Below, piece after piece: positions 20,721 to 32,093 of a stretch of 64,000 bases of DNA. Numbering within the stretch: position 1 is the first letter of the stretch; each line of letters starts with the position of its first letter. A model generated the notes under the pieces. The model made no database searches. It was not told the origin of the DNA and saw only the letters and a list, made by a program, of their open reading frames with translations. The stretch covers positions 1,111,001 to 1,175,000 of the forward strand of contig CP038132.1 in the NCBI GenBank assembly GCA_004519485.1. Direction: 5' to 3'. This stretch comes from Nannochloropsis oceanica (Eukaryota; Sar; Eustigmatophyceae; Eustigmatales; Monodopsidaceae). The position numbers and the translations under genes were made by a program.

Positions 20721-20846
20721 AATGATTCAAAGAACGTAGAGAACGTCCTATTGAGGATCGAAAAGAAGGAAAGGGATGATCATGGCCAGGAAATATGTAG
20801 ATTGACGGAGAAGGAGAAGGCTGCATTGGCACTGTTCAAAATGTAG
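20721..20846 (+). pseudogene. Fragment of the dispersed coiled-coil gene family
   Basis: Encodes NDSKNVENVLLRIEKKERDD, then a segment with GQEICRLTEKEKAALAL and a stop. It matches the piece at 53227-53397 (VDDSNRADNVFWRIERR, GQKICTLTEEEKAAWAL). The pair shows conserved protein spacing with base changes, so a real coding ancestor is likely. No intact member is visible in the window. Confidence 0.6.
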
Positions 20847-21371
20847 ACGTAGATTAAGTTGTCGAGGGTGAAAGGAGCAATGATAGATCCTTTCTGGCGT
20901 CCTTTCGGTCATTTTTGCTTTCTGCTCCAGGGGTGTGGGGAGGTTAGAAAACTCACCAAAAACCAAAAATGCGAGATATTTTTTTGGCGTGCATAATTTC
21001 GACTTCAACCAGGTCAATTATGATGCTTGTAAGTCCAGCACTTGTATGGGTGAGAACGTGATGGCCAACGGAACACTTGGGACAAAGTGATAGGATGCCC
21101 TGTCCCTGAGCATTCCGACCTCTCTTTTATCTATAGTTCACCTGTCATGTATACCTTGACGTTGTCATAAAAATTTCCTGACCCTTTCCAAATAGGTGTA
21201 ACTCAACAAACTAAAATGTCTTATTCTTATCACTAGAACTGTCCATAGGAGAAAGCAGCTATGCGTCCCTGTATTCATTCATGAAGCTTGCAAGCGTACG
21301 CCTGCAAAATACAGGTCTGGCCATATCTTTATTTTGATAAAACGCTAGTAAATTAGCACTCGACTGAAAGT
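20847..21371. other. No gene recognised; upstream region of the 21372 gene
   Basis: A/T-rich intergenic sequence without convincing exon or repeat; it presumably includes the promoter of the next gene. Confidence 0.4.
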
Positions 21372-22550
21372 ATGGAGAGCAAAACAATACATTTATTGGG
21401 AGCCATGATTTTGTTAACGTACATTCTATTTAAATGGACGTTATTGACTACCAGCACTAATGGGAGCCCCATGGGCCAACATGAGAACAGAATGTACTAT
21501 ATAGATGATGGTGGTTCTGATGCCCTTGAGACCAAACGCCGTTTTCAAGATTCAGGAATCAACACCTATCTCTCTATTCTAGAAGAGGTCCTTCAACCTA
21601 AAATCGACCAAATAGTCCTGGTCTGCTTTTATCAATTTGGTAGTTGTGGGGGTATAGGTGACCGGATAAGGGGTATCCCCTATGCTGTAGCGCTTGCTCG
21701 TCTGTCTGGGCGCCAGCTCATTCTTCACCGCTCTCTACTTGAAAATGTCCCCGTTGGTGAGAATTTGACTCTCGACCGCCACCATCGCTTTGTCGATTTT
21801 AGCTGCACAAACGAGAATGTGGAAAAACTGATGAAATCAGATGCTGAAATTATTTCCATCACTGTCAATTGTCGTCACCCGCTGGATCCCTCTCTCTTTT
21901 CATTGCAACGTTCCCAGCTTATCGAATTGCAAACCATCTTTGAAGAATGTTCTGTTTCATATCTCTGCGGGGCTGCTGCTGTTCACCAAGCCAGTGTCTT
22001 CCAAGATGGACTTAATATTGCAAGACGTCTGGTGGCTGCCATGCCAATGTGGCCGATTCGGAATTATACTGCCTTGCATATCCGTGCAGGAGGCTCCAAT
22101 ATCACGATCGACAACACCTACGCAGTTAAAGCCGTAGATTGGGAGGATGGCTTCGCGTCAGATGTTCCCCAAAACTGGATTGATGTGTTCAAGGAATCAG
22201 CATCATCTATCCATTGTGATAAACACCTTGCAATTGTATCCGACTCTATTCGTTTAGTGTCGGAATTGCAGTTTAATGCTGGAGATTGGCTGATGATGAC
22301 ACGATGCTGCAGCCAGCCTCTTCACAGGGATCGCACGCGTCGTCAAGAATTCTTCCTTCAAGAAGTCATTGATCTATTTATTCTGGCTCGTTCTCAGAAA
22401 ATTATTGCAGGTTATGGAGGATTTGCGGTGCTAGGACGCTATTGGTTGGGTAGAGATGGCCCAGAAATGAAGGTAGTTGTAAGTAAAGAGGACATTCGAA
22501 GCCAAATGAATATGATTCGACTAGAAAGTGGTTGTAAATCGAAGAATTAG
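21372..22550 (+). CDS. Fucosyltransferase-like protein (GT11/GT37-type)
   Basis: A 392-residue uninterrupted frame with an N-terminal anchor (LLGAMILLTYILFKWTLL, residues 8-25). The lumenal part opens with VLVCFYQFGSCGGIGDRIRG, where GGIGDRIRG at 93-101 is the glycine/arginine loop characteristic of the fucosyltransferase GT-B fold, followed by ARLSGRQLILHRSLLEN. ALHIRAGG at 234-241 matches the H-x-R GDP-fucose motif. The C-terminal FFLQEVIDLFILARSQKIIAG and GGFAVLGRYW match the family's last block. Expected location is the Golgi lumen, with GDP-fucose as donor; the acceptor is unknown. It differs clearly from the nine-exon enzyme at 11812-13773. A paralogue fragment with SCGGIGDRVRGIPFA lies at the right end of the window. 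The gene appears intact and intronless. Confidence 0.82.
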   Translation: MESKTIHLLGAMILLTYILFKWTLLTTSTNGSPMGQHENRMYYIDDGGSDALETKRRFQDSGINTYLSILEEVLQPKIDQIVLVCFYQFGSCGGIGDRIRGIPYAVALARLSGRQLILHRSLLENVPVGENLTLDRHHRFVDFSCTNENVEKLMKSDAEIISITVNCRHPLDPSLFSLQRSQLIELQTIFEECSVSYLCGAAAVHQASVFQDGLNIARRLVAAMPMWPIRNYTALHIRAGGSNITIDNTYAVKAVDWEDGFASDVPQNWIDVFKESASSIHCDKHLAIVSDSIRLVSELQFNAGDWLMMTRCCSQPLHRDRTRRQEFFLQEVIDLFILARSQKIIAGYGGFAVLGRYWLGRDGPEMKVVVSKEDIRSQMNMIRLESGCKSKN

Positions 22551-22849
22551 TTGTGTCCCGACTGATGTGGGGGGTTGCATTGTCGACAAAGTAACAAAAT
22601 TTAGCAATAAGGCCAAAAACAAGAGCGTGGTGGTATTGTCTTGTGGCCTCAAGCCAGACGGCATGAAGTTCGACACCATGGAGAGCACGCGGGAAGAGGA
22701 GCTGAAGGAGTGAACGACGGCAAGGCTGTTCAGACCAAGCTTACCGGCTTTCCGGTGAGAAATATCCCTGTGGTGTATCCCCTTCTCTCCTGCCCTTCGG
22801 TAGTGTAGAAGTACAATCTCATGGCAACCTTAACACTGACGGAACTGCC
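22551..22849. other. No gene recognised
   Basis: A short frame (22528-22713, KNKSVVVLSCGLKPDGMKF) overlaps the end of the fucosyltransferase gene. No family could be named. Confidence 0.35.
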
Positions 22850-23062
22850 ATGAGAAAGAATAGACGTTCTTTGACTCTTGACAACTTCATGTCAGGACAT
22901 CTGTGGGTTTGTGAGGCAGCAGATGTCTATGTGACTGCAGTATTAGAGGGACTGGCAGTCGATGTTTTGGCCTTTGTGAGCAGGAAATATAGTTCGAACC
23001 CAATGATTACTGGCGAGATGGTGAAAGAAGGGATCAGGTCCAGCATCCATCACCCAATTTAA
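22850..23062 (+). CDS. Small histone-fold (H2A-like) ORF, possibly a fragment
   Basis: The 70-residue frame contains AADVYVTAVLEGLAVDVLAF, close to the H2A helix-2 motif AP-V-Y-L-x-A-V-L-E-Y-L-x-A-E-V-L-E-L. It then has ITGEMVKEGIRSSI, which spaces like the H2A I-x-P-R-H-x-x-x-A-I-R-N loop and helix. The N-terminal half of a normal H2A (the SRSxRAGLQFPVGR block) is missing, and the loop is unlike canonical H2A. Options are a truncated pseudogene, the last exon of a divergent H2A variant, or a distant histone-fold protein. Its last 50 bases or so are duplicated at about 23617-23680. Confidence 0.4.
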   Translation: MRKNRRSLTLDNFMSGHLWVCEAADVYVTAVLEGLAVDVLAFVSRKYSSNPMITGEMVKEGIRSSIHHPI

Positions 23063-23716
23063 GCAATAAGAAGTATTTACAAAGTGAACAATGGATTGTA
23101 TTCGAGAGAAATGGTATCAATGAAACATCATAATTTACTTCAGGACATCAAAATCCGGCCTCCCGACAAGTGGGCATAGAATCCTTCGCGCCCAGACTTG
23201 AGTTTAGACCCGGAAGTGAAGAACTTTAAAGAGTATTTTTCACTCCTGGACATCATCATATAGCCCTCTTAGATTCCTTAACCAACAAAAAGCGCGAGGC
23301 GCGTATATAAAAGAAAAACACCACAAATGACATAAACCGTACGGACTATACAGGAAATTATGTACGTTTTTGCTCTTTTAGTTTTTTGGGGGTTTTAATC
23401 ACCATTACGAGCCTTGCCACCGATATGATGGCATCTACTTCTATCATAGTGTGAGCACCAAAGCAAGCCCGCCCCGCATGACGGGGTAGCTGCCGGCATC
23501 AGACCCACTCGTTGCCACGGGATGCCCAGTAGTCCGCATTCGTCCATATTTTCATCGATATAAGACAACATACAACTTATAGTCGTCGAAACGACCATGA
23601 CCACTATGAATTGTCGCGACTGGTGAGATTAAAGAAGGGATCAGGTCCAGCATCCAGCAGCCAATTTGAACAACAAGAACATAGAAGTATTTGTAGCGCC
23701 CAGAATTGAGTTTGAA
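23063..23716. repeat. Partial duplication of the H2A-like 3' region plus a dispersed repeat
   Basis: About 23017-23220 and 23617-23720 share aaagaagggatcaggtccag, caatttaagcaa/caatttgaacaa and gcgcccaga.ttgagttt. A GCATGACGGGG-family repeat lies between them at 23337-23530. The paralogue at 23195-23215 gives an uninterrupted version of the site where the element at 23717 is inserted. Confidence 0.65.
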
Positions 23717-24394
23717 CCACACATTGGACGACTACCAATATTCGTTAGTCAGTCGCTAGTAGTAATTCGTCCTGTCCTGCGATTCTGTACGACTCTTAGT
23801 CGTCACAGTCGTCCATTCCAACGATTATGGATGAATAATAGTCGTCATAGTCGTCGGAGATCAAAATGATGCACGACCTTGACAACTATTTGTCGTCCAC
23901 TCCAACGATTATACACGACCATGAGGACTATGACAACTCTCTCAGGATAAAATGTCTCTGATAGTACCTGTGGAGTACCCCACTTACTAGGGGTGAAAAA
24001 AATAAAAAAATCTTGTATTGCTTTGCGACTGACCTTTGGTCTGCGTGAGAGCAAAGTCAAACTCACAAAGGAAAGAAGGGAAGAACCAAAATTTCTTTAT
24101 ACACAGAGGTTCACATACGGCACCAGCGGAAGACAATTGACTACTTTCTTTCCTAGTCATATCTGTATCCCTTACTCCTTTTTCCTGTCCTCACTGTCTC
24201 TCCCACTCTATTTCAAAGCGCCAAATATGCTTACGCGTCACCATCATCGTTTTCATCATCATCATCATAACCATCGTCAATCTCATCGTCATCTGCACAA
24301 AAGTTGACTCCATACCTCGTTGTTTCCGTCTCCTGTTTATCATTTTCCTCGACCTCGGCATCGTCTTCCTTCTCCCCCTCCTTCGCCACAGACT

Positions 24395-24640
24395 CATCCA
24401 AATCTCATCAAAACTTCAGAAAATCTTCCTTGTTCCGCAGTTTTTCGTGGCATGGCTTCTTTCGCTTCCGTAACAGTCAGCTCCCGGATGTAAGAGAGGG
24501 GCGAAATTTTACATATGTTCATGTTTAGGAGCATGATCATCTCCACAAACGCCTGATCTGGCTGGGCACGGTGCACAGTCAATACGTTGCTCGCAATGCT
24601 GAAGTCTCGCTGGAGCGACGAAGCACCGGCATAAAGACAT
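24395..24640 (-). pseudogene. hAT transposase C-terminal (dimerisation) block
   Basis: Encodes SLQRDFSIASNVLTVHRAQ, then FVEMIMLLNMNICKISPLSY and ELTVTEAKEAM. The E/Q-R-D-F-S-x-A-x-x-x-x-T-x-x-R pattern is diagnostic of the hAT C-terminal domain. It is closely related to the block at 38360-38510, so both elements belong to one family. Upstream the frame runs into the palindromic repeat. Confidence 0.75.
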
Positions 24641-24883
24641 CTCCTTCTATCATATTTTGAGCACCAAAATAAGCCCGCCCCGCATGACGGGGAAGCTACC
24701 GGCATCAGTCCCACTCGTTGGTGCGGGATGACCGGCAGCCAAAGGAGCGGCTTGTTTAGAGCGGGATGGCGTCATCATCCCACGAAAACGCCAATGGCCT
24801 GATGCCGGCAACTTCCCCGTCATGCGGGGCGGGCGTATTTTGGTGCTTAAAATATGATAAAAGGAGATATCTTTATGCCGGTG
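24624..24883. repeat. Long inverted repeat, 83-bp arms with 89-bp spacer
   Basis: Arms at 24626-24708 and 24798-24881 are near-perfect reverse complements. Each arm ends inwards with the cccgccccgcatgacgggg motif of the dispersed repeat, and a full-length tail continues to about 24960. Two copies of the MITE-like repeat inserted head to head would give this; the transcript would fold into a strong hairpin. Confidence 0.85.
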
Positions 24884-26475
24884 ACAAGGCTCTTTGTGGT
24901 GATTAAAACCCCCAAAAAGTAAAAAGAGCAAAAACCTTACCTAACTTTCTGTACAGTTCGTCCACCAGGCATGGAGAGGAGAGCTTGAAAGAGCTGAGCA
25001 AGTTCAGGGAATATGCCGCTCCTAACATGAGCCACCAGCTGGAGATGTCTTTCCACTGCGTTTTTTTCGCAATGTTCACTTTGTCTCCCTTCCCCCCGCA
25101 CCAATCAAAATACTCATCCAGTTTCGCCTTGGCTCATGCGTGCGTACGAGGTCATGGGGCCAGACGCTGCAGCCTGACAGTCATCCTCATCGCCAGGCAT
25201 CATGGCAGTGAGATCACTGGTAATCGCCTTTTTGTATTCAGGCAAGGTCCTCTGCGGAGGTCGGCTGGAAATGTTCTCATCCGCAAATTCCTCACCCCCA
25301 CCCATCCCCACCCCTCTGTTGAAATGCATTCTTCCAACATAACAATGATTACGTCTTCGATCTTGTTTTTCACTAGTGTAGTGTGAGCTTTGGAGTCCGC
25401 CATCTTATTTACCCACTTCATCTTCACTAGGCCAGGGTGTGCCAAAGCCGCTGCATCAATGAGGTAAGAGGGCTTTTTACAGTCTCCGGTCGAATGTTTT
25501 TTTTAAAAAAAACGCTTGCCTCATGCAGCAGCCACCTGCTTTTAGGTCCAACCTCCGTCAAAGCCGCTGCGGGGACAGCAGTGTGACCGCGAGGCAGCTC
25601 AGGCCCCGCTCATCCTTCCTCTATGTCCACTGCTTCATCCTTTCTCTCCACAACGGCGGGGTCAATGACAGTTAGAGACTTATCCAAAGCAAGCTCATTT
25701 TGGAGGATGAGGACGACACGTATGACGAGGAGGGGTCCAGACGTGATAGAGGAGCCCTGCAAGTCCTTCAAAAGAAGATCGACACAACAAAGTAGGCTGA
25801 CAGTTCAACGAATTCCTGCCTCTTTTTTTCGAGCTGTACCCGGCTGCTCCGCTTATGATATGTCCTCAGGATTGCTCTCCAATCTGCAAGCACGCGATAG
25901 AGCGTTCGCTCAGCAGATGACCACCGCTGCATGGCCATTTTGGTGAGCTAGGGACTTGCCGAACAATTCCGTCTGCGATTCGTCAAACACAGCGTTCATC
26001 GAAACAGACTTAGAGATCTGTGTGATCATTGTCCCACCTCCATCAGCAATTTTCTCTCACCCTCGTTTGCCGTATCTTCCTTTGCCTTTGAATACTCCAC
26101 TCCTTCCACAATCGCATGGTTCAACATATGTGGGCCACACAACTCATGTTTTAAATTCAAGCAATCTTCGGCGTACAGTACCGCTTCACATCGCTGCTAT
26201 GGTCTGTCACGGAGTCCTAAAAATCTCCGGGAGCAAGATTATACTCCTCAAGACAAGATCTTACCCACAAGGAGAGCAAGGCGGAGACCTGATTCCTGTC
26301 GCGGAGTTCCGCGGAGAGGGCAAAGCCTAGAAGAGCCAGGAACCGGGAATTGGCCTCCTACATGTCGTCAATTCACCTCACTCTGAGTCCCAAAAATTTC
26401 TTTGAGCCAAATTTATCCTCCCAAACGTCGATGAAAAGAGACAGGCTGGGTATGGGTCTTAATGATTGCGAGGTC

Positions 26476-27110
26476 TCAAATTAGGGTCGATCGAGTAGCG
26501 CTATGGAGCTCGCAAATGTGGTGGCGGACAATTTTGTGGTGAAGGTTTTGGACGGGATCGTAAGGATTCAAGCTCAAGAACAGTTGCCGCAGGTGTTGAT
26601 TCTCAAGAAAGTTTAAAGGTACAAAATTTGCCACAACAGGACTCTTGACGTGTTCGAGACGGTCAAAGCGGCTCCAACCACGCGCCCCACTTGTTTTGAC
26701 CATATTTTATCTCTCCGACGAGGCCGGCCGTGCATCCTTCAGAGTGGCATTTTTCCTCTGTTTCATGGCGGTGCTGGGTTCACTGATGCTGCCGTGACGG
26801 TCACGCCAGTGGCTCGTGACGTTGGCCGTCAAAGTGGAGGTAGTTGAAATAAATATATTGTTATCGCGGCAGGTCTCCTTCGTCTGACAGTACCATCGTC
26901 GCTGGGTGTCCTTCTGAAAGCATGCCCAAAACACCCAGGCGAGGCTGACATGCTTGTTCGCAGTGGGTGGTTTCTGTCGCGTCCAGCGGCCCTCTTCAGC
27001 AAGCTCAACTGGCATAGCGCGGGTGTCGACGAATGTATAGAGGTCCTTCATCGACAGGTCGATCCTCTCCACGCCTAGAGCTTTCCGCTTCCCATTGATG
27101 GCAGAAAGTG
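26476..27110 (-). pseudogene. hAT transposase N-terminal part with BED-type zinc finger
   Basis: The minus strand reads SLAWVFWACFQKD, RRWYCQTKETCRDN and SNLTSH-like ATLTANVTSHWRDRHG, giving the C-x(n)-C ... H-x-x-x-H spacing of a BED finger. A second frame further on (26703-26476) has VVANFVPLNFLENQHLRQLF and LNPYDPVQN, the hAT motif after the BED domain (F-R-x-L-L-x-x-L-N-P). Frame changes separate the two. Confidence 0.65.
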
Positions 27111-27851
27111 ACTACCGTCGACGGGATTTCGCGCAGCTATTGGAGCTGGCGGTGATGCTACTGTTGATGCTGCTGTGGATACTAGCGTTGTCTTCCTGCT
27201 CCATCACCACCACATCAGAGTCCCCATCCTCCATCCCGTCCTCCTCCTCCATCCCGTCAGCTTGTTCATTTTGGTCGTCAGGGACGGCAGTTTCGCCATA
27301 TTGGCACGGTAATGTAATGGTTAAAGCGACGGAAGCAGCAGCGACACCATTTGTAACCATAATTTAGAAGTGTTGTTGTTGTTGTGATGGAGGGAGTCGG
27401 GAGTTTTAGTATGTCCACATACATGTGGTCGTCCATCATTGTCGCTGTTTTCTTTGTAATGCTCTGGGTGAGCTGCACGGCACGCGCGAAATAAACTAAC
27501 TTCAAATAATCACGCACCACTTTCAATTCTTCAACGACAAATAATAGCCGTCACAGTCATTGCGACTACTATTAGTCGTGTGTAGTCGTCGGCCGTCGAA
27601 GAATATGAATGACTACGACGATTACTATTCGTCGTTCGCGGAAAATATGGACGACTGCGACGACTATATAGTCGTCACTTGATGATTTATGACGACGACT
27701 AATAGTCGTCGCTTGATGGAAATCATGCACGACTACGATGACTACTAATCATCCACGACTACGACTAATCATGGCTATCGACGACTTTTGACGACTATCG
27801 TAATAGTCAGTCGTTCAGGCCATTTTTGCAGAATAATCGTCCAACGTGTGG

Positions 27852-28682
27852 ATCACACCACGTATCATGCCCTTACTGCAGCCACGTCATGGACTAAATT
27901 TACTGGGTGGGACGGGTAGTGGTCATGAGTGTCCGACAACGACACCGGGCGAGAAGCAAGGACCGGCAACATGCGACAGTCTATCCTACCATTTTCGATC
28001 GATATTCGTATGTAGAGTACTTAGTCGGCTTGCCGACTTGAAAAGGAACAGTGCAGGGTACAGGGTATGTATCAAGAAACATTTACTAATTCAATAGTAG
28101 TTGTTCTTTTGAATTGGTTGAGGGGAGATGGTGGATGCTCCATGTCTACCCACCGTCTACCGACCGTCCTCCTCCTCCCCGTCTACACCTCCTCCAACCT
28201 CCTTCCTCCCTTTATCTGCCTCCTCTACCTTCACCGCGATGGAAATCGAATCGTGGCGGTACCAGAGTTAGGCTTTGTCCTTTTTGCAGAGTATCCCTTC
28301 ACTGCATGGCAAATCTAAATAAATAGATTAATGGGCAAAATCCTATCTATACCAAAAAAATCAACAGAACAGGAGAAAGAAAAGACAATATAAAAGTTTT
28401 ACTTCACGATGGTTGCTTATTTTTTCGTCATGTGAGACACATGTCAATAAATTTATCTGGACTGAAGACTCCCCGAAATCCATTAGATTTTCTTGTCATT
28501 CTTGTATATCTTTAATTTTTCTTGGCGGGTTGCTTACGTACCTTCGCCCATTATATTGGACTCCATCACGAGATATCAGGTAGGAGAAAACAAAAAAAAT
28601 GCATTTCGAGTGCAGAACAATGGCTTCGCGTGGAGGTCACATATATCTGAAACAGGCTCACTCGAAAACAAATGGGCGATAA
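27852..28682. other. No gene recognised; unique left flank of duplication copy 2
   Basis: Contains a CTCC-rich stretch (28180-28240) and A/T-rich sequence. A frame from 28493 runs across the duplication boundary but shows no known family. Confidence 0.4.
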
Positions 28683-28955
28683 ACGGTCTGCAAATATTTC
28701 AAGAAATGAGTGTAAATCCTATGACTAGTGGGTGCAAGGACTATGAAACGGAAGACGGCGTTGATGATCACGGTGAAGACTCTCAAGACCGTGCGCCTCT
28801 TGTTTTCAAGGATTCACGCACAAATTCAGCCTCAAATCATCCTTTTTACAAGGTGGAATTTTCGTTTTTGGCATTGGCATTAGTACACGTGTTGCTCGCA
28901 CTACCGTATCGCTGCACTATAGCTATAATCTTGACGCGAAACGTCGAGATATATA

Positions 28956-29665
28956 ATGGGAATCAATACTTTGAAACTAATTGTGACACGTAATGTTTAC
29001 GTGATCATTTGTGCAATTTATTTCATCTTGGTTGCTTTACACCTACAACCACAACGCCACACCTTCTCGAGGGAGAAAAATGACATTGCCATGGCCCACT
29101 TGAAAGGAAAATGCACCACTGATAGCAGATTGAATGCATGGACCGATAAAATATCCTGTCTTGTCACTCAAGATACTATTTGGGAAGAGTGGAGGCTGTG
29201 TCAATCAATGGCCTTATCTAAAGTATCTAACAGCGATACATTCGATGAGTTCATTGTACGGAATGGGGCTCGCCTTCCTTGGAATCTGCATTCCAACCAC
29301 ACTGCCGTGTTACTTGAATTTCGAGACTTTCAATCAAGAATTAATTTAATCATCAACAATATGATAATGAATTTACCCGTACTCTGGCGAGTGCAAGTGC
29401 TCGGTGGGGACGCTGTGTGCCTCTTGATGCGTCGTCTCTTTCCACATAAAATTGCGGCAGGTAAAGTTGTGGTGACTCATATCGACAAGGACAATGTAGA
29501 GCAGGTACGACCTATAACTCAGTAGGCTTTATTTTTTAGGGTCCGATAGTACTTTGACATTCCTCATTTTCCCCATCCTTGGCTGCATAGAGCAGGATTA
29601 GCGAGATATTGACAGATCCCGCCTTTTATAATTATCTGCTAGGAAACACTTGGCTTTTCTTCCAG
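28956..29665 (+). pseudogene. DUF5672-like glycosyltransferase fragment, copy 2
   Basis: Same two exons as copy 1 (exon 2 at 29591-29665). The first ATG of copy 1 is ACG here (28941-28943), so the frame would start five codons later at MGINTLKLIVTRN, still before the anchor. Trp6 of that start is replaced by Leu. The 3' half is missing exactly as in copy 1. Confidence 0.62.
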
Positions 29666-30048
29666 GTAACAGTCAAATATCGATTGCTGATGATCGCTCG
29701 AAATCCCAAAAAAATAAAAAGAGCAAAAATGTACATTAACTTTTTGTATAATCCGTACTTGTGAGGCGAAATGAGTCACGCGTCCTCGCTTGTATCTAGG
29801 GTATTCTTTTTTGGAGTGTTGACCGTGGCCTGAATTTGCAGTCAAACTGTCGATTAATCAAGAGGATTTGAACCCGGCTGCCTGTGAAAAATTCCTTGAT
29901 GTGATTTAGCTGCCCAGTACCACTTACGCACCATGAAGAAATAGAGGAAGAAGGCACATATCAGTGATAATTGCCAGTGTCCCATAGTGGTCTATCTTAC
30001 AACGACTTTTCCCCCATCATTTTTTCCTCCATTCTCCCGGCTCCAAAT

Positions 30049-32010
30049 CTATGGAAGCAGCGTTTTCTTTTCACCGTCTGTTTTTCGTATTTCATCGATC
30101 AATCTATTCCAGTTGGAACCAGTAGTCTACACAAAAGCTTTGCAGTGTGGATGCACGCCTAATATCAAATTGGCCACAGAAATACTATTTCAAATACAAG
30201 ATAAGAGGGGAAGGGGAGGGGAGGAGAAAGGAGCGGAGACTTAGTAATACCTCTTGCCTCCCAGTGTGTGTGGGTTTGCTTCCTGTAGGCACACTCACCT
30301 GCCGAATAATCCGGGACCTATATTTCTGGCGATTCCACCAGGACTTATGTCGTCAGACCGCCTCTCATACCTGTAGACCACAACAAAGGAAAGAATAATT
30401 TGCATTTGTCTGAGTAAATTTGATTCTGGAATGAAAAGACTATTACCTTGTGTAGTAGAAAGTGAAATTCATGTGGTCGTAACGACCGCGGGCGATATCA
30501 TCGATTATGTCAGGATCATCGGTGGACAGAAATATACTTTGGCTTAGAGACAAGCTGGTGTCGTTCCTAGTAAGTCTCGCAGCAGCCTCAAGATATTCTT
30601 CCATAGGATGTAGCCTATCCGTGTAAAGAGTATGTCACATTGTGTTGTTCTCTCTATAGGTAAAGAGAAACGAAAGAGCAAGAATAGCCCATGTGCCATA
30701 CTCACGTCATCTCTTGGAATTTATCGCCATGGCGAATATGGATACATATTGCATCATCGGGGGGAGGTTGCCTGGAGGCGTTCCAACTAGTAGAAGATGG
30801 ATGTCTAGGAATTGACGGCAAATTGTAAGAGCAATATTTTGAACAATCCTATGTCAGATTGAGAAATCGACCTCACCTGACCAAGTCTTGCTCAAAATAG
30901 TGTCTTGCCCAAGCAAAAAGTCTGTCAGAAGGCCGTGCTAAGTACCTAAATCATAAATCGCATAGATTTTGGAATAGCTTAATCTTGATACAGACAAATC
31001 GGTGAAGGAAAGTGAGGAAGACGTGCAGCGTTTGATTACCTTGTTGTTTGTGCCCTCCACCACGAGATGCCTTTTTCCGGCCAGTCGGACTGACTGGGAA
31101 TAAGACCTCTGTCCAAATCAAAACAGCTCGGGGCCAGCAGGAACTTGTCATCCACAAGGTCACGTGAAGTATCATCATACCGTTTGGTGACGACATCTAT
31201 GCTGTATGCCATGTACTGTTATAGGCCGTAGTTCAGAGAAAATATTGATTGAAGATATAAGTAAAAGAGTACATGCAAAAATACAGACGTGGCATCTTGA
31301 AAGCGGTCTGAAAAAACAATCAGGAGTCAAAAGTTCATGGCAAACATGCTCAGATGTGTATCGCCAGTTGCTGTGTTTGGTTAAGGAAAGATGAAATATG
31401 GTTTGAATCGCGACTGAATAACGATTGACTCCTCCCATAACACTTACGTCTGCGGATGGTAGAGCAGGGTGCGATTGTGCTGCATGGCAAAGCCAATCAT
31501 AAGACCTGGAGTTGTGTGTGTGCCCGAGAGATTAGATAAATCGATGACGCTGTCCTTTCAAATGGGTATATTGTCTACTTACCAAGCGTATGAAGGTCAG
31601 AACCCATGCCGTAATTGTTGAGGTTGTACAAAAAGTATTTTCCACTTTCGCAGTCCGGCGGATTCTGGCTCTCTTTGATTCGTCGCTGGACCACTGCGGT
31701 TTCGGTATCATACCCTATATTAAAGCGCGATTAGAAAATGTGCTTGGTCGCTCTATTAAAAGTCCGCCACACCAACAACCTTAATTATATACATCTTCTT
31801 ACCTTGAGGAGAGAGGGCCCATAATTCGAGAGGAGAAGGGCCCGCCTTCAACTTATACTCGTGGGGACTAATGGACGCCTTTCTCCATGCCTTGAGGGAA
31901 ATATTTTCCTTTGAGCAGCAATATAAAAATGCTCCGATCAGTAGTAGCAGGACAGTGTGCAAAATAGAAGATGAGAGTCGGAGGCCTGAAGTCACTTGCC
32001 ATGTTTCCAT
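30049..32010 (-). pseudogene. Fucosyltransferase-like gene, copy 2, with premature stop
   Basis: Exon structure is identical to copy 1 shifted by 18237. One base, A at 30129 instead of G at 11892, turns the CAG codon of AFVQTTGSNWN into TAG in the last exon. This removes about 26 residues including the conserved S-N-W-x-R-L-I-D-E block. Another difference (near 30677) is intronic. Because the stop is in the final exon, the transcript might escape nonsense-mediated decay, but the loss of a conserved block makes activity doubtful. Confidence 0.75.
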
Positions 32011-32093
32011 TCTTTATCTTTCATTGAATGTAAGACGAGAAGTTGGAGATCAAGGAAAATTATAAACTTTCTCTTTGAAATCGAGATGCAAAT

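Larger units (their letters stand above)
23717..27851 (-). mobile_element. hAT-superfamily DNA transposon, old and degraded
   Basis: Ends are imperfect inverted repeats, ccacacattggacgac at 23717 and atcgtccaacgtgtgg ending at 27851. Arrays of tagtcgtc/cgactat words lie inside both ends (23740-23950 and 27540-27830) and probably served as transposase-binding sites. The minus strand carries hAT coding parts in order: an acidic N-terminus and BED-type zinc finger (about 27360-26700), a segment with FVPLNFLENQHLRQLFLSLN (26703-26476), and the dimerisation block LQRDFSIASNVLTVHRAQ (about 24630-24395). The middle is broken in all frames. A palindromic repeat (24624-24883) is inserted close to the 3' end. 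No target-site duplication was recognised. Confidence 0.75.

Noticed and set aside
24230-24310. His-rich protein from the catcatcatcatc tract
   Set aside because: Simple-sequence repeat within the transposon remnant; no conserved context.
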